Origin: Zizania palustris
Taxonomy: Eukaryota > Streptophyta > Magnoliopsida > Poales > Poaceae
Length of the DNA stretch: 64,000 bases
Direction of reading: 5' to 3'
Assembly: GCA_019279435.1 (NCBI GenBank)
Contig: JAAALK010000287.1
Span: 22,506,162 to 22,570,161 of the forward strand
Below are positions 44,581 through 56,700 of the stretch, piece by piece (the first letter of the stretch is position 1; each line of letters starts with the position of its first letter). Below the pieces are notes generated by a model. That model ran no database searches. It was given only the letters and a program-made list of their open reading frames with translations, and was not told where the DNA came from. The position numbers and the translations under genes are program-made.

Positions 44581-47529
44581 AACTAAACAACTTCTCTTCA
44601 TGGTAGTTAGCGGCAGTTAATTTGTCCAAAATCAACCCAACCAATGTAACCAATCAACTTCGCACAATAATGGGCTAGACCAAGCTCAAACAGCACAAAT
44701 ACATCACCGTGTGCATGACCCACCGAATCGGGCCGGATGGGCGAGCTAGGTTAGAATGTTAGACTGAGAGCATGCGACCAAACACATACTATGTGGTTGA
44801 AGCATGCAGAGCTGGATAGCTATTTCTAGCAAGATGTCTTTGTAAAAACTTCATTGGAACTTGGAAGTGTAGATATTTGGTGGTCCTGAACGAATGTTCA
44901 TCACCAGGTGCATTATTTAGTAGGACTAGTGATCATTGTTATTTGGAATCAAAGGACTGATCATTAGATAAAGACTTAAAGAGAGGCATCAACAAGAGAA
45001 ATGTTCTTCTTGGCTTGCAGATTTTGTTGGCACTTCTGACTGGTCTGAGTATGATAACATATTGTCATACACGAGATGATACCCAAAGATTTATAGTTAG
45101 ATGTCGGATTTAGCTTTATTAGTAGTGAGCACTGAGTAGAGCAATTGGATGCAAACAGTAAATTGAACTTGGTGGAATTTTCAGCACATTAACTTTTCAA
45201 GGATCAAGATATGCATGTGTATGTTGAGGAAAAAACACATTCCTCTCCATCATTCCACCTGTTTCTGTTGTATGTATACAACCATTTCTAGTTATTAACT
45301 CTGGGCTGAACAGTTTATCAGTAATCAGGAATGGTTCAGAGTTCAGACCAGATGTTATCACCAGACTTCTTGCTTTTCTCATTGCTATCACATATTCCAA
45401 TTACAGTCATGTGGTACTAACACTAATTTGGTAATCAGTAACCTTTTTTCCATTCAGGATTCAGAGCTCAAGAACTTACGCGCACAAGGATTTTGGGGTC
45501 AGCAAGCTAGGCTCAGCTCCCAGTTACGATTAACAGTAGATTTCTATCCTGAAGCAACTAGTTTCACACACCTGTCAGCATTTCACCTGACGATTATGTT
45601 CAGGGATGTATGTTCGGTTAAATCCTCTTCTAGCTCTCATGATTTCTGGAAAACAGAATTGATGTTGAGTCCACTCCTCTAGTTTCAGTTCAGAGATGAA
45701 CACTGAACAAACATGGTCTCGTCACAACAAGTGGCCACACTTTCACCCACCAGCTTCGATGGACTCATGGACATGACACATACTGAGATTGAGAGCTCAC
45801 ATCACATTATTAGTACTGGACGGCTTCAGTTTCAGTCAAGAAAATTCTGAATTTCTGGTGCAGCTTTACAAGCGCCTGTGCTCTGTGCTGACCATTAGTC
45901 AAGAGAGCTGGAGAGCAGGTGAGAAGTAAAGCGACGAGCTCGTGGTTGCTACCCTTTTTCTCATCGAAAGAATGGACGTGCTGATTGCTCAGTTCTGATC
46001 TGATCATGCACTACCTGTATACCTGCACTCTGTCCAGAGTTCATCTTCTCACGTGCCTGATCAAACCTGAAAAATCGATGTGCCTAATAAGTTTTTGTTT
46101 TTGTTTTGTACATTCATAGTGATGAAACATTTCACAAGGAAGCTTCATTTTCCATCAGACGCTGATGCCCGAGTAGCATCAAGCAGCATGGCAGTGACAT
46201 TCTGAAGTCTGAACTGAGCAACAGAGGTTCGTATCAGCCAGGTCATCTATGTCAGAAAACAACAGCAACCACCAATAATTCACGCTCGTTTGGTCGATTG
46301 CACCTTTCGGATGGCATCGAAAGCCGATTAGGCCCATCAAAGACATGTCCAGATCTCTCGCATTTAATCTCGTTGAAAAAAAAAAGCAGCAGCATGGGAG
46401 ATTCACTTCACACGGCCTGTGATCGTGTTCCTGTTGCTGTTGGTGCCACTTTTCAGCCAGCAGTTAGAGGTGGTACAGTACTACAGTGTGTTGTTCAGCT
46501 GCACTCTTGCCTGAAGCCTCAAGGCAAGGTGAATGGGAGTATGGGACCTTCTCAACTGTAGAGCGAGCGGTGGATGGATGCTCCGATGGTCTGGCCACGA
46601 TGAACTCAACAATGCGTGTGATCTCTAGTTTCTGCCCCTTCACCGAGCAAGTCTGACAACTCGTTCTTCGTCACTCTCATTTTGTTGGCATTACGCTTCT
46701 TGTTCCGTGGTCCAGGCGCCGAGCTTTCAACGGCTTACTCATATATATTTGGTGGCACATGTGGAAGGAAATAAATTATCGTGTCTTTAGCTCCTCGTAT
46801 AATTCCATCTCCGCAATTGTGCAGGCCATTGTTTCCAATGCGCAAGCTCTTCGTGTCTCAAGCTTTCTCCTAAGTCAGCTCTAGTTGTAATCTCTTGTTA
46901 TTTATTCTACAACCCCTCGTCTTTTTGTAACTTGTTTGGACCTCGGTCCGCCCTCTTCTTAATATATATCTGTAACGACCCTATCGCTTGCGGTTTTTCT
47001 AAAAAAATTGTGTTAAAAGTAAAGTAAAATAGAGTACTCCCTCAATACTATAATAATGCAATTTAAGATTAGATATTACATTTCATATTAAAACGAATCC
47101 AAACAATAATACTATCTAGATTTATTGTATTAGAGTAGTAAATGGCTGATTTATCTTGAGTAACTGAGGTGCCATGCACTGTGCTTCACTATAAACTACA
47201 CCCTAAACAACTTAAAAATATCCCCTATGTTTTCAAGATTTGGATTGGATTATTACCTCTACATTGCCCCTTGGAAAACTTATTTAGAACTTATGATTAG
47301 TAGAAAAAAATTATATCATAAACGGAAAAAATATATACATCTTAAGTATTAATTATAATCAACAGTATATCTAATAATTAGAATCAGTCATCTACCTACT
47401 TATCAAATAATTAGGATTATATTCCTGTTATATCGCTGTGAAACTCAGATACTACAATAGTAATTAATAAAAAAATTGTGGTTGTCTGGAATTCGTTCTA
47501 TGCACTACCGATTAGACCAGATGGTCTTA

Positions 47530-47873
47530 GGGTGTGTTTGGATTAAGGGGCTAAATTTTAGCCCCTGTCACATCCAATGTTTAGATACTATTTTGGAGTA
47601 TTAAATGTAGACTATTTACAAAACCCATTCATAATCGGTGGATTATTCACGAGACGAATCTAATGAGCCTAATTACGCTATGATTTAACAATGTGATGCT
47701 ACAGTAAATATTTGCTAATTATGGATTAATTAGGCTTAAAAAAATTGTCTCACGAATTATCCTCCGATTCTGTAATTATTTTTCTAATTAGTTCACGTTT
47801 AGTCCTTCAAATTGATGTCCAAACATCCGATGTGACACGGGCTAAAATTTAGCCCCTGGATCCAAACACCCCC
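47530..47873. mobile_element. Tourist-like MITE with TTA target duplication
   Basis: TTA flanks both ends (47527–47529 and 47874–47876). The ends GGGTGTGTTTGGATTAAGG and TGGATCCAAACACCCCC are inverted repeats, followed inward by GGGGCTAAATTTTAGCCCC and its counterpart. The 3-bp TWA duplication and GGG-start termini fit PIF/Harbinger-derived Tourist elements. The fragment at the window start belongs to the same group. Confidence 0.8.
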
Positions 47874-48201
47874 TTAATAGTTCACCTAACTTGGAGAAAT
47901 TTCTGTAAATGAAAATAGAAACGATGAACAGTTTTCCTCGCATTCAGAAGCTCTCCGGTTGTACAGTAGGTTACCTGTCTCACTCACTCTCTCTCTCTTT
48001 CTGTATACATTTAAATGAAAAACTACTATAAATACAGGGTGGTTGACAAGATGAGATATGGAGGAGAGTTGAATGAGATGACAGCTCAATTGCATGGGTT
48101 TTGACCAGAATTGTGAATTTATATATAAGCAAGGTCAACTAGAATGGTGTCATATTTATGTAAGATATTAGATATGCTTATGCATTGCGGTTAGTTGAGA
48201 A

Positions 48202-48352
48202 ATTTTATGGTTTTTACTATGTAATGGGAGGTACTATATTTTACGTTATTAATTTCGATACCTGATGTACGAGGTACCAAAAGATACTAAAATTAATACT
48301 GAAAATGTGTTATCTCATGTATGCGAATGTATCTGCGAAGGAGTGTAAATTC
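48202..48352. repeat. Palindromic MITE, diverged copy 4
   Basis: The centre GATACCTGATGTACGAGGTACC, ACTAAAATTAATACTGAAAATGTG and the flanks match the family at 37892 and 43098, but both arms are eroded. This is the oldest-looking copy. Confidence 0.55.
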
Positions 48353-48770
48353 AGCCTCGGTGGTTTGTGATTCAACCTATTTTTTTAGGTAAGCTGGATT
48401 GTTATAATTTAAGCGGAAACAAACCAACTCTTAAATGACAAATCTAGAGATTTCAAATGTACATGAATATTAGCAAGCAAGCCATTATTCACGCGATTAA
48501 AAAAAAAGATAAAACAACTTATTTTACAAACTACAGTACAAAAGTTGTCTTCAAACTTTGAAGTACACGCATGACTTTTAAAATTTTATATGTTTCTTTG
48601 CAATCAAGTATTCGTCTACCATGTACTACTACAGTACTACACTAGTGGACTTTTTGAGGAATTTTATAGCATGCAGCCACTATCAACTTCCTCACATCCC
48701 CTCAAATGAGAGGGATCAACTAGAACATCTAATTAATAAATCATTTCTAGATTAGTTGTCAATAGGCAAT

Positions 48771-49020
48771 TGCTCCCTCTAGTTTCATAAATCAAGTCGT
48801 TTTAGATTTATATCTAAATTATCTAAAACAAGTTAGCTTACATTTATTAGGTATTTTGAACATCTATATTCTAATAATGGTGCACTGATTCCTCTTCATC
48901 TTCCGCTCTGATTTTACTCTGTATTGTATTTAATATGAACAAACAAGAAATATTAATTAATCACTTATTTATATCTAAAATCATATGCAAAACAACTAAT
49001 TTTTTGAAATAGAGGAGGAA
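48771..49020. mobile_element. Decayed Stowaway MITE
   Basis: The left end CTCCCTCTAGTTTCATAAATC and the right end TTTTTTGAAATAGAGGAGGAAG are imperfect inverted repeats of the Stowaway CTCCCTC type, with GTCGTTTTAGATTT-like and AAAACAACTAATT filling. The TA target is present on the right only. Confidence 0.6.
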
Positions 49021-49097
49021 GTATTGTCATAATTACCACATTATTAATCGTTATTAATCTGATTTGGTAGTTCACTCCTTGCTGCTGGAGTAGCTAA

Positions 49098-49395
49098 GAG
49101 CATCTCCATTGTAATTGCTATCCAACTTGCTATCCTTAAAAATAGCAAGAATTGTCAAAAAGTTGTCTCCATTGTACTTGCTATTTGACTTGCTATTTTA
49201 GAGGGCTTGCTATTTCTCTCACCAAACTTGCTACATGTAGCAAGTTTGATGAGAAAAATAGCAAGTTTTCTAAAATAGCAAGTCAAATAGCAAGTACAAT
49301 GGAGTGAGTAGCAATATAGCAAGCCAATTGAAATAGGGAGACTTGCTATTGCTATGAATAGCAAGTCAAAAATAGCAATTACAATGGAGATGCTC
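49098..49395. mobile_element. MITE with GAGCATCTCCATTGTAATTG ends and TAA target duplication
   Basis: TAA occurs at 49095–49097 and 49396–49398. The ends GAGCATCTCCATTGTAATTGC and its exact complement close a near-perfect hairpin whose loop repeats CTTGCTATTT/AAATAGCAAG. The TWA duplication suggests PIF/Harbinger. It ends about 330 bp before the BRCT gene start and may sit in its promoter. Confidence 0.8.
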
Positions 49396-49687
49396 TAATC
49401 CAAGTAGGTCGTCCACTACTGCTAAACCACCATTAGATTATACTAATTGAAGAGAGAGAAACAAAAAAGCAGGCTCTCCCAACGGTCACCTCGTCGTTGC
49501 CGTCGTTGCCAGATCGCCATGGATCCCCTCCTCCAAAGGTCCCCCTAGGCGAGCGGAGACGAAGAAGGAGAGGAGGGAGCCACTGCGTCGTCATCATTAA
49601 CTCCTCGTTCTCCCTCGAAAGCACCACCGGATCCGACGACCCCTCCTCACAAAACCGCCCACCTCCTTCACTCGCTCTCATGCCACT

Positions 49688-49721
<34 letters not shown>

Positions 49722-49723
49722 AG

Positions 49724-52700
49724 ATGTTGCGAGGTGGGGTGGAGGTGATCGTGAGCAGGGGTTGCTCGAGGCTCATCCTCCCGGGGATGCAGCCCTCCTC
49801 CGCCTCCGTCGCTTCCTCCTCTGCCGCCTCGCGCGGCACCGCCGCCGCCCGGCGGCCACCGCCCGATGGCCCCTTCGCCGGATTGGTCATCTGCGTCACT
49901 GGGCTATCTAAAGGTGATTCCTTTGCTGCGGCTTGACTTTGCCGAGAAAGGTAGCGCATCATCCGTGTACGGATCAAAGACTTTTTTTGTTCTTGATGGG
50001 TTGGAGATTGTGTGGTTTGCAGAGGCAAGGACTCAGGTGAAGGAGGCGACGGAGAGGATGGGAGGCGAGTATAGCGGGAGCTTGCATCCCAAATGCACTC
50101 ACCTAGTGGTGCAGATATCCTTAGCACGCCATGGATTATAGATTTATAGCTCGTTATCTCTTCTCTTGGTCCCTTGCCATTTTTGTTTGTCGAATTCAGG
50201 ACAGCATGCTTCATTGCTTCCTTAACACACAGCACAGCTTCACTGGCCGCAAGTTTGAGCACGCGCTGAAGCATGGTCCAAGGAACGGTCTCTTTGTCGT
50301 AACATTTGGTTGGTTTGTCGATTGCTTGCGAAGGAACAGTAAGACAAGTTTCATCCTCTTCTGTTTCTGCTAAATTATTAGGATATTTGTCAATTTATGG
50401 TGTTTCTATCACAGTGAGGTTGGATGAATCCTTGTATAGTATCAAGAACATTGGGGAAAACGGTACGCCACTTGGTGAGTTCAACCGGCTTATTGGCACT
50501 CCTGTTAGTGAGAAGTCTTGCCTTCCGCCAATGAATTTTGAAGATAAAGCTTGCTCAGACACAGCCCAGAAGCACCAGCTTCAGACTCCTAGAAAAGGAC
50601 ATGACCATGGTGAATTCATTTTTACAAATGACTCGGTCTATATTGATCCTGGGATATCCGGTGAAATGAGGAAGAAGGTATGGCTGCCACAATTGCTTCT
50701 TTCTTTTGTTGTATATATATATATGTTTACTTAGAGCATCACGCGGATTAAAGTTTTGCTAAGGATTCATGGAAAATTCAAATTATCCTGAACGATGCAA
50801 TTGTTTTCCTCTGAATTTATTGAGTCTACAAGGATCGCAGAGTTGCCCTCCTTTCCCTTTACTCATCAATTCAACAAAACATTTCTTGTTAAGCTGCATG
50901 ACCTATGTTTGCATAAATGTATCTTGCCTGTAGGTGTCTGATGCTGCTGTTAGAGAAGGTGCGAAATTGTTGGACCAATGGTTTATTGGCTGTCATGCCA
51001 CATATGTTGTGTGTGAGGATGCTTTTGTTAAGAGATATGTTGGCCATTCAGACAACATTGTAACTGTAAGCATGTTGACTTGGTTCTAACTAATTTAGGT
51101 AGATCATTTTGTATTAATGTTTTCTGCTTTCGATTTGTTAGCCATTTTGGATCCTAAAAACAGCAAAGGAAAAGAGCTTGCAGCGTCTTGTCCATTTTTC
51201 TTCGGACCTAGCTAGGCAGATTGCCATGATTCTTGAAAATGCTCAGACATCTCAAGAGGTATGACATATGCTATAAACTTATCTTAATCAATTATCCTCT
51301 CATTCAGTATCCAACACCTCCCTTTTTATTCCTAAAGAAGTTTTCCTTTCAAGAGATTCGGAAAATATGACATTTCTTAGATTTGACAAGCTGGAGCTAG
51401 GAATTCTCCTTCTAAATAACTTTTTGTTGGGTATTTACCCTCTTGTTTATCTGGGAATGAAACAAGAAAAACTAATTAAGTGACATGTTACGCCTACCTA
51501 TCTTTATAAAAGAGACTAAAAATTACTAAAAATGAAAAACAGATAATGACAGACAGCTACCCACCTGCAATGTATTTAGTGACGAGGAGAGAAAATAATG
51601 CGGTTCACATAGATGGGAACAAATTTTATGTGGTTTCTTGAACAGTACAAATGCCCGTAGTTATTTATGTTTAGTTTCCTCGTGCTTAATTTGCTATGTT
51701 GTAATAAAAGACGAACATATTACCTATGTTGTAATATGTTCGTCTTTTATTTTTCCGCATTTGACTCTTTAATTCTTTATTGGATGGTTACATATGTGGT
51801 GACACTGGATTTTCTGTTGTTTTAGAATAGAAAAATTGGGGGTGTTCCTCCTATAAACTCAAATTCCAGTGGATTACCATCAACCCCAGGGGAGATAGAC
51901 GAGACTTATGAAGAGAGACGGAAATTTGTTGAAGTAGCAAAGAAAAATGTCCGAGAACGCCGCACTCGCCGTATGCAGGTAAGGTTTGGTTTTTCCTATT
52001 GTAGCTGTTTTTTTCTTTATTAATTTCTAGATTTGAGAACATGCAAATCCCTCATTGTGTTTATGTTTTCATCCAGCATCACTGCAACATATTTGTTTTT
52101 CCAATAAAAAAATTCCTTTGGACGTGATCACATGATTCCACATCAGTGCATCTGCCTTCTGTTCTTGATTTTTTTTGTATAAAATGCTTGAAATTCATCT
52201 TGACATGTGCGCGAACCTGGAACTTGAACAAATTATGGTACATTTCGAATGTCAGTATTTTGGGGTTCATATACATGTTTGGCTCTTCTATACTATATGG
52301 AGTGTTTTGATAAATGTCTAAATTTATGCTTTTAAGCCAGTCCTGTGAAGTACCAATCCATCCAATCACACCTGCCATACTCCTGGATTACATCTGTTGG
52401 ACAGTATCCGAGCCAACTACATATGCATGTATTTATACGGATTCTTCATGGTCAGACGATGCGTTTGATGGAAATGGGGATGGCAAGGATCCAGACCAAT
52501 CAAGTTCTAATTTGTCCCGCCCACTAAGAGAAAGGTAAGTAGTTCTTTGCATTGGTCAAATTCTTTTAATATGCTGTTCAAAATTTCTTATAGGAATGTG
52601 TGTTTTTTTCCTTTAGTGAGAAAAGTGAGGCTATTTTTAAGAACCATTTCCTTACCATACTCTTCCCCATGGATCGTTTTGGTGAGCTTGGGCCTTCCTC

Positions 52701-53108
52701 AAGGACATTCTTCAGCAATGGTGGCTTTACACGTATACAAGTGCTGGATCACATATTCAACTTCTACCAGGTGCAGAAATGAGCATTTTGTTTTCAAGTT
52801 TGTTGGATTAAATGCAATCACTTCTTTTATACCACAATTCTTGATCAGTTTTAACAATGGATCAGATTTAATGTCTCATTTTTCTGTAGGAAAATATGTC
52901 ACCGGATGAGATAAATGTGGCCGTGCATTCAGATTCACGACATGCTGATCGGCTCCGCTCGCTGTACGCAAGTACTGAACCAGCAGGAAGAGGTTTTGTG
53001 ACGTTCAAAAGAATTGATTTTTTGGGAAGCCGAAGAAGTTTCGAGGGACTAAAACGCCTCAGCGGAGAGAACAACAGGAATGTATATGAACTTGTGATCA
53101 GGGCATGA
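49724..53108 (+). CDS. BRCT-domain protein, TopBP1/MEI1-like
   Basis: Ten exons: 49724–49913, 50023–50114, 50236–50338, 50415–50677, 50934–51065, 51142–51258, 51826–51978, 52341–52534, 52617–52770 and 52890–53108, giving 538 residues in one frame. The N-terminal BRCT domain (about 52–130) opens FAGLVICVTGLSK and includes CTHLVVQ, GRKFEHALKHG and the late Trp in FVVTFGWFVD. A second BRCT-like segment follows (about 190–300, GAKLLDQWFIGCHATYVV). The region EERRKFVEVAKKN leads to a charged stretch, and the C-terminal third carries conserved PIHPITPAILLDYICWTV and SSRTFFSNGGFTRIQVLDHIFNFYQ-type sequence. Plant relatives act in DNA-damage and meiotic checkpoint signalling by binding phosphoproteins in the nucleus. 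Intron 2 is U12 AT–AC. The protein is much shorter than Arabidopsis MEI1 (about 970 residues as I recall), so it may be a subfamily or a shortened isoform. A poly(A) signal lies at 53206. Confidence 0.85.
50115..50235 (+). other. U12-type AT–AC intron in the BRCT gene
   Basis: The intron begins ATATCCTTAG directly after CAG, matching the U12 donor consensus, and ends CAGCAC before AGC. TTCCTTAAC, a perfect U12 branch-site consensus, lies at 50218–50226, with its branch A about 11 nt from the end. Only this boundary joins the two halves of the BRCT domain as VVQ–SFTGRKF in frame; no GT–AG alternative does. Length 121 nt. It would be spliced by the minor spliceosome. Confidence 0.93.
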
Positions 53109-53712
53109 ACACAGCGCACCACACTCGGTGCCATTTAGCGGAAATTTGGTTGTTAATTACAGAGTTACAGGTTGAGAATGTTGTACCATGCATGCATGCA
53201 TGCAGAATAAAATTGTGGTTGATAGTACATAGCTCATTGGAAACGGTCCTGTTGGATCGTTTACCTGCAACACTCGACTAGTTCCAACTAATGGGAAATT
53301 GGCGGTTTATTAGACTAGTATATAAAAATGCTAGATGCAATGAAAACAATCAGCAAAGTGAACATAGCCTTCATTGGGAATGTGGTCTGAAAGCTTGCAC
53401 AGCAACTACAGTTCTACTGAGTCCTTTTATTTCAACCGATCCGTTCTAAAATTACATCATAGATGTTGCTCTTGCGGCAAGAGATGCAAATTTCCAATGT
53501 TTATTAGACTAGAAATCGGACGGCTAATCATAGAAAGAGCAGTACATGCAGTAATATTGAACTCATCTCATAACCATTTGTGCACATAAGCATTGCAGTC
53601 TATGCCTTAACAACTGAAGCCAATAGAAACACCTGAAGTCGTTCGACCGAGACATCCTAACACCTTTTCTCCGCGCTTGATGCAGCATGTTCATCAGCAG
53701 TAGACCACAGGA
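53109..53712. other. Convergent 3' spacer of the BRCT and ALDH7 genes
   Basis: About 600 bp between two stop codons facing each other. It contains AATAAA at 53206 (BRCT side) just after a CATGCATGCATGCATG run at 53189–53204. The short frame at 53374–53589 is not supported. The two 3' UTRs probably meet or overlap here. Confidence 0.5.
53206..53211 (+). terminator. Probable poly(A) signal of the BRCT gene
   Basis: AATAAA lies 98 bp after the stop codon, next to a (CATG)n palindrome at 53189–53204. Confidence 0.5.
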
Positions 53713-56700
53713 TTAGCCAAAGTTAATTCCTTGAGCTAGAGGTAGCTCGCTTCCATAGTTGATAGTGCTGCAGAAAAAATTGGATTGAGCATATTAGTGT
53801 GCGAAAAGTGCAAAACCATAAAAAAAATACACGTGCAAAGTATTTTGAGCATGGTGGCCACACTAGAATTATCACCCTGATAAAATATCAGTGACAGAAA
53901 TATTGCCACTCTTGCAGTAATTGTCTTCAAGGAATGGCTCACAAGTCACATCTCAAGGAAATTGAATGCGACGAATTCACATCTCATAGGGCAGGCCTTT
54001 CATAGGGAACCTCTATACATAATAGAGGATGATGTGATCTCTACGCTTCAGAGCTCTGGGATAAATTGATTTACAACGTGTAGTTCTATCTTCTATTTGA
54101 ATTTACTGCTCCATGGCATCTAACATCTAAGATGGCATCCCCAAGGCTTCTCCAGTAAGCCGTGTAGCAGATTCTAAAGTGAATTACCCAGGTCCGAATG
54201 ACCACAACACTAGATACACCATGGAACTTGCCTGATCCCATGAAAATTTTCACAAGTACAAATAATATGGATTGATCAAAGCTACTCATCTCTGTCGTTT
54301 AGTTACCTAAATTTGCATATTTGGAATTCATATATGCATTTGGTTTCGAAGAAAAGAAATTCATATGCATAGCCAAGATTTTTCTACTTACCAGGTGGCC
54401 CTTCTCATGTACTGCTTCCACGAATCACTCCCTGCTTCTCGTCCGCCACCAGTTGCTTTTTCTCCACCAAAAGCTCCTCCGATTTCAGCACCATTAGTGG
54501 GTATATTTACATTCACTATACCACAGTCACTACCATGGGGTCTGCATAGCAAGAAAAGCAAGGACAATCATTAGTCATTACCATAGTCATTTCATGCCCT
54601 AAGGCCTACAGCATGTGGCAGTGAAAGAATCTGGAAATGGCTGTAATTGAGCAGGGAATAATAAAAATGATGCATGAGGGAACTCCAGTAGGGTTAAAAT
54701 CAATTTATGATTCTCTTACTGATAAATATAAAATATCATCCAAAAGGAAATTTTATGCATTAACGTATACGATGGACAGATATGAAAGAAAGAGGCTATG
54801 AACTTGATCGTATTTCACTATTTAAGTGTGATTCTTAACATGAACACAGTGAGATCAAATTTTCTATCATGACCTAAGGAAAATCATATAAGGCATCATC
54901 CTTCACTGAAAGTTTAGAAAAAAGAATAGAATGCTACATATAAGCAGGGTATGGAGCTTCGATGCAGCTGGTGGCTTTTGATTTTGGTGTATACTCCCTC
55001 CGGTCAGAAAAATAAAGTCATTTTAGCATGTGTGCAGTCAACACAAGGTAACTATAACTAATAACTATTGTTTAGAATATAGATTTTGAACATGGCATGG
55101 CCAAGTTTGTCTAAACAAAAACCTTCATAATATATACTTGTGTAATTTTTTTGAATTTAGACAAGATAATTTTAGTTAAAGTTATGCCATGTTGACTTTG
55201 AAAAGTCAAAAACGACTTCTTTTGTGACCTGAGGGAGTAACAAGCAAGTTTGGCACTGTGACTAGCTGGCGGCATGAGTGCCACTCTGGGTTATTCAACT
55301 GACACTTACCCAAGCCACTTGAAAATGATATCTGGTCTCCGTGTAAATATAGAACTGCTCAATCCTTGAGGAACAGAATTGTTGATTTCAATTGCTTCCT
55401 TCAGAGTCTGCAGGGAATGACAATCAGGAAAATATGTCAAATGATAATGATCTTGTACAACAGTGTACAACTGACACTAAATATTACGGATTATAACACA
55501 AATGCAGAGTACTGAATATTTGTGACCTGAAATTTCATGACATAAAGAACAGGACCAAAAAGTTCTTCTCTCACAACTGGTGCAGAGGATGAAATTTCCA
55601 CTATTGTTGGTTGAACAAAGTTTCCCTCTGACTCAATGGCAGATCCTCCATAAAGAATTTTTCCTCCCTGCAGGTTAGGATGGTAGTCAAGTCAGATTAT
55701 TAGAACTTCATTGTTTACAAAAAGTTATACACCAATTAAATCCACAGTAAATGCAATGATTTCAGTCTAACAGATTACTAGCAATGTGCCTGTGGGTTGC
55801 AATGGAATTGATTTTCCTTAAGCATGCTGAACTTAGAACTTTTCCAGTAACACTGCATTTTTAGATGTGTGTTCGAGATTAAAAATTCATGAACAGAAAT
55901 ACACTCAATTCATAAATACAAAGTTGCAGAAAGTGCACAGTCAAACATATTTAACTTTGACTAGCAATATATTAAGAATTATGTAGACTGGAAAGAGGAG
56001 GTGTACAAAGGATCATCACCACCACCAACTCAAGCATTTTAGGTAGGACAGATGTGATGCTTAGATTTTAATATAAATAGATATTATTGCGCAAACAATC
56101 CTACTACATCAATAAGCAATATAGAAATATCACCTGAGATTTGATTGTTTGGATTCCTTTCAAAAAGGCTCCTCTTGAAGCAGAGGTGTGCAAGGGTCCC
56201 AGTAAGGTACCATTCTCCAAAGGATCCCCAAGTCGGACTTGTTTATAAACCTCAACAAGTTGATCGAGAAATGTTTGATATATGCTTTCATGAAGAAGCT
56301 GTCGTAACAAAACAAAAGGCACTAAGAATAATCATGTACCAGCCATAGGGGCAGTTAAAAAAATAAAAATCTTTCTTACCAGCCTACGACATGTAGTGCA
56401 GCGTTGCCCTGCTGTACCAACAGCAGCAAACAACACAGATCGAACAGCCAACTGAATGTCTGCGTCATCCATAACAATAATGGCATTGTTCCCACTAAGT
56501 TCAAGAAGGCATTTGCCAAACCTTGCATTCACCTGTTGCTGAACCATTAGACCGACCTGCATTCAGCAATCAGGGATACAAATATTACAGTAGATCAGTG
56601 CACTTGATATATAATTGGCAAATACTTGAAAATTTCTTACGAGAAAAAAGGGCATAAAACAGAATACAGAAACAGGTGATGTAAGGGAGATCAATAGATC

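Larger units (their letters stand above)
36269..49723. other. 13-kb gene-free spacer upstream of the DRO1-type gene
   Basis: No gene with convincing splicing or similarity was found. Recognised contents, listed separately, are palindromic MITEs at 37.9, 43.1, 43.3 and 48.2 kb, a CATGCATG-rich segment (38.3–39.4 kb), a CACTA-like remnant (40.3–41.3 kb), an inverted-repeat MITE (42.03–42.35 kb), CGGT- and GGGGA-rich repeats (42.8–44.6 kb), a Tourist-like MITE (47.5 kb), a decayed Stowaway (48.8 kb) and a TAA-flanked MITE (49.1 kb). From 44.6 to 47.5 kb I see nothing identifiable. A 34-nt region near 45000–45060 reads like a retroelement-coding scrap, but the match is too short to call. Confidence 0.45.

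Noticed and set aside
44990..45060. Possible retroelement-coding scrap (SWLADF-like)
   Set aside because: Too short, and no neighbouring reverse transcriptase or integrase motif.
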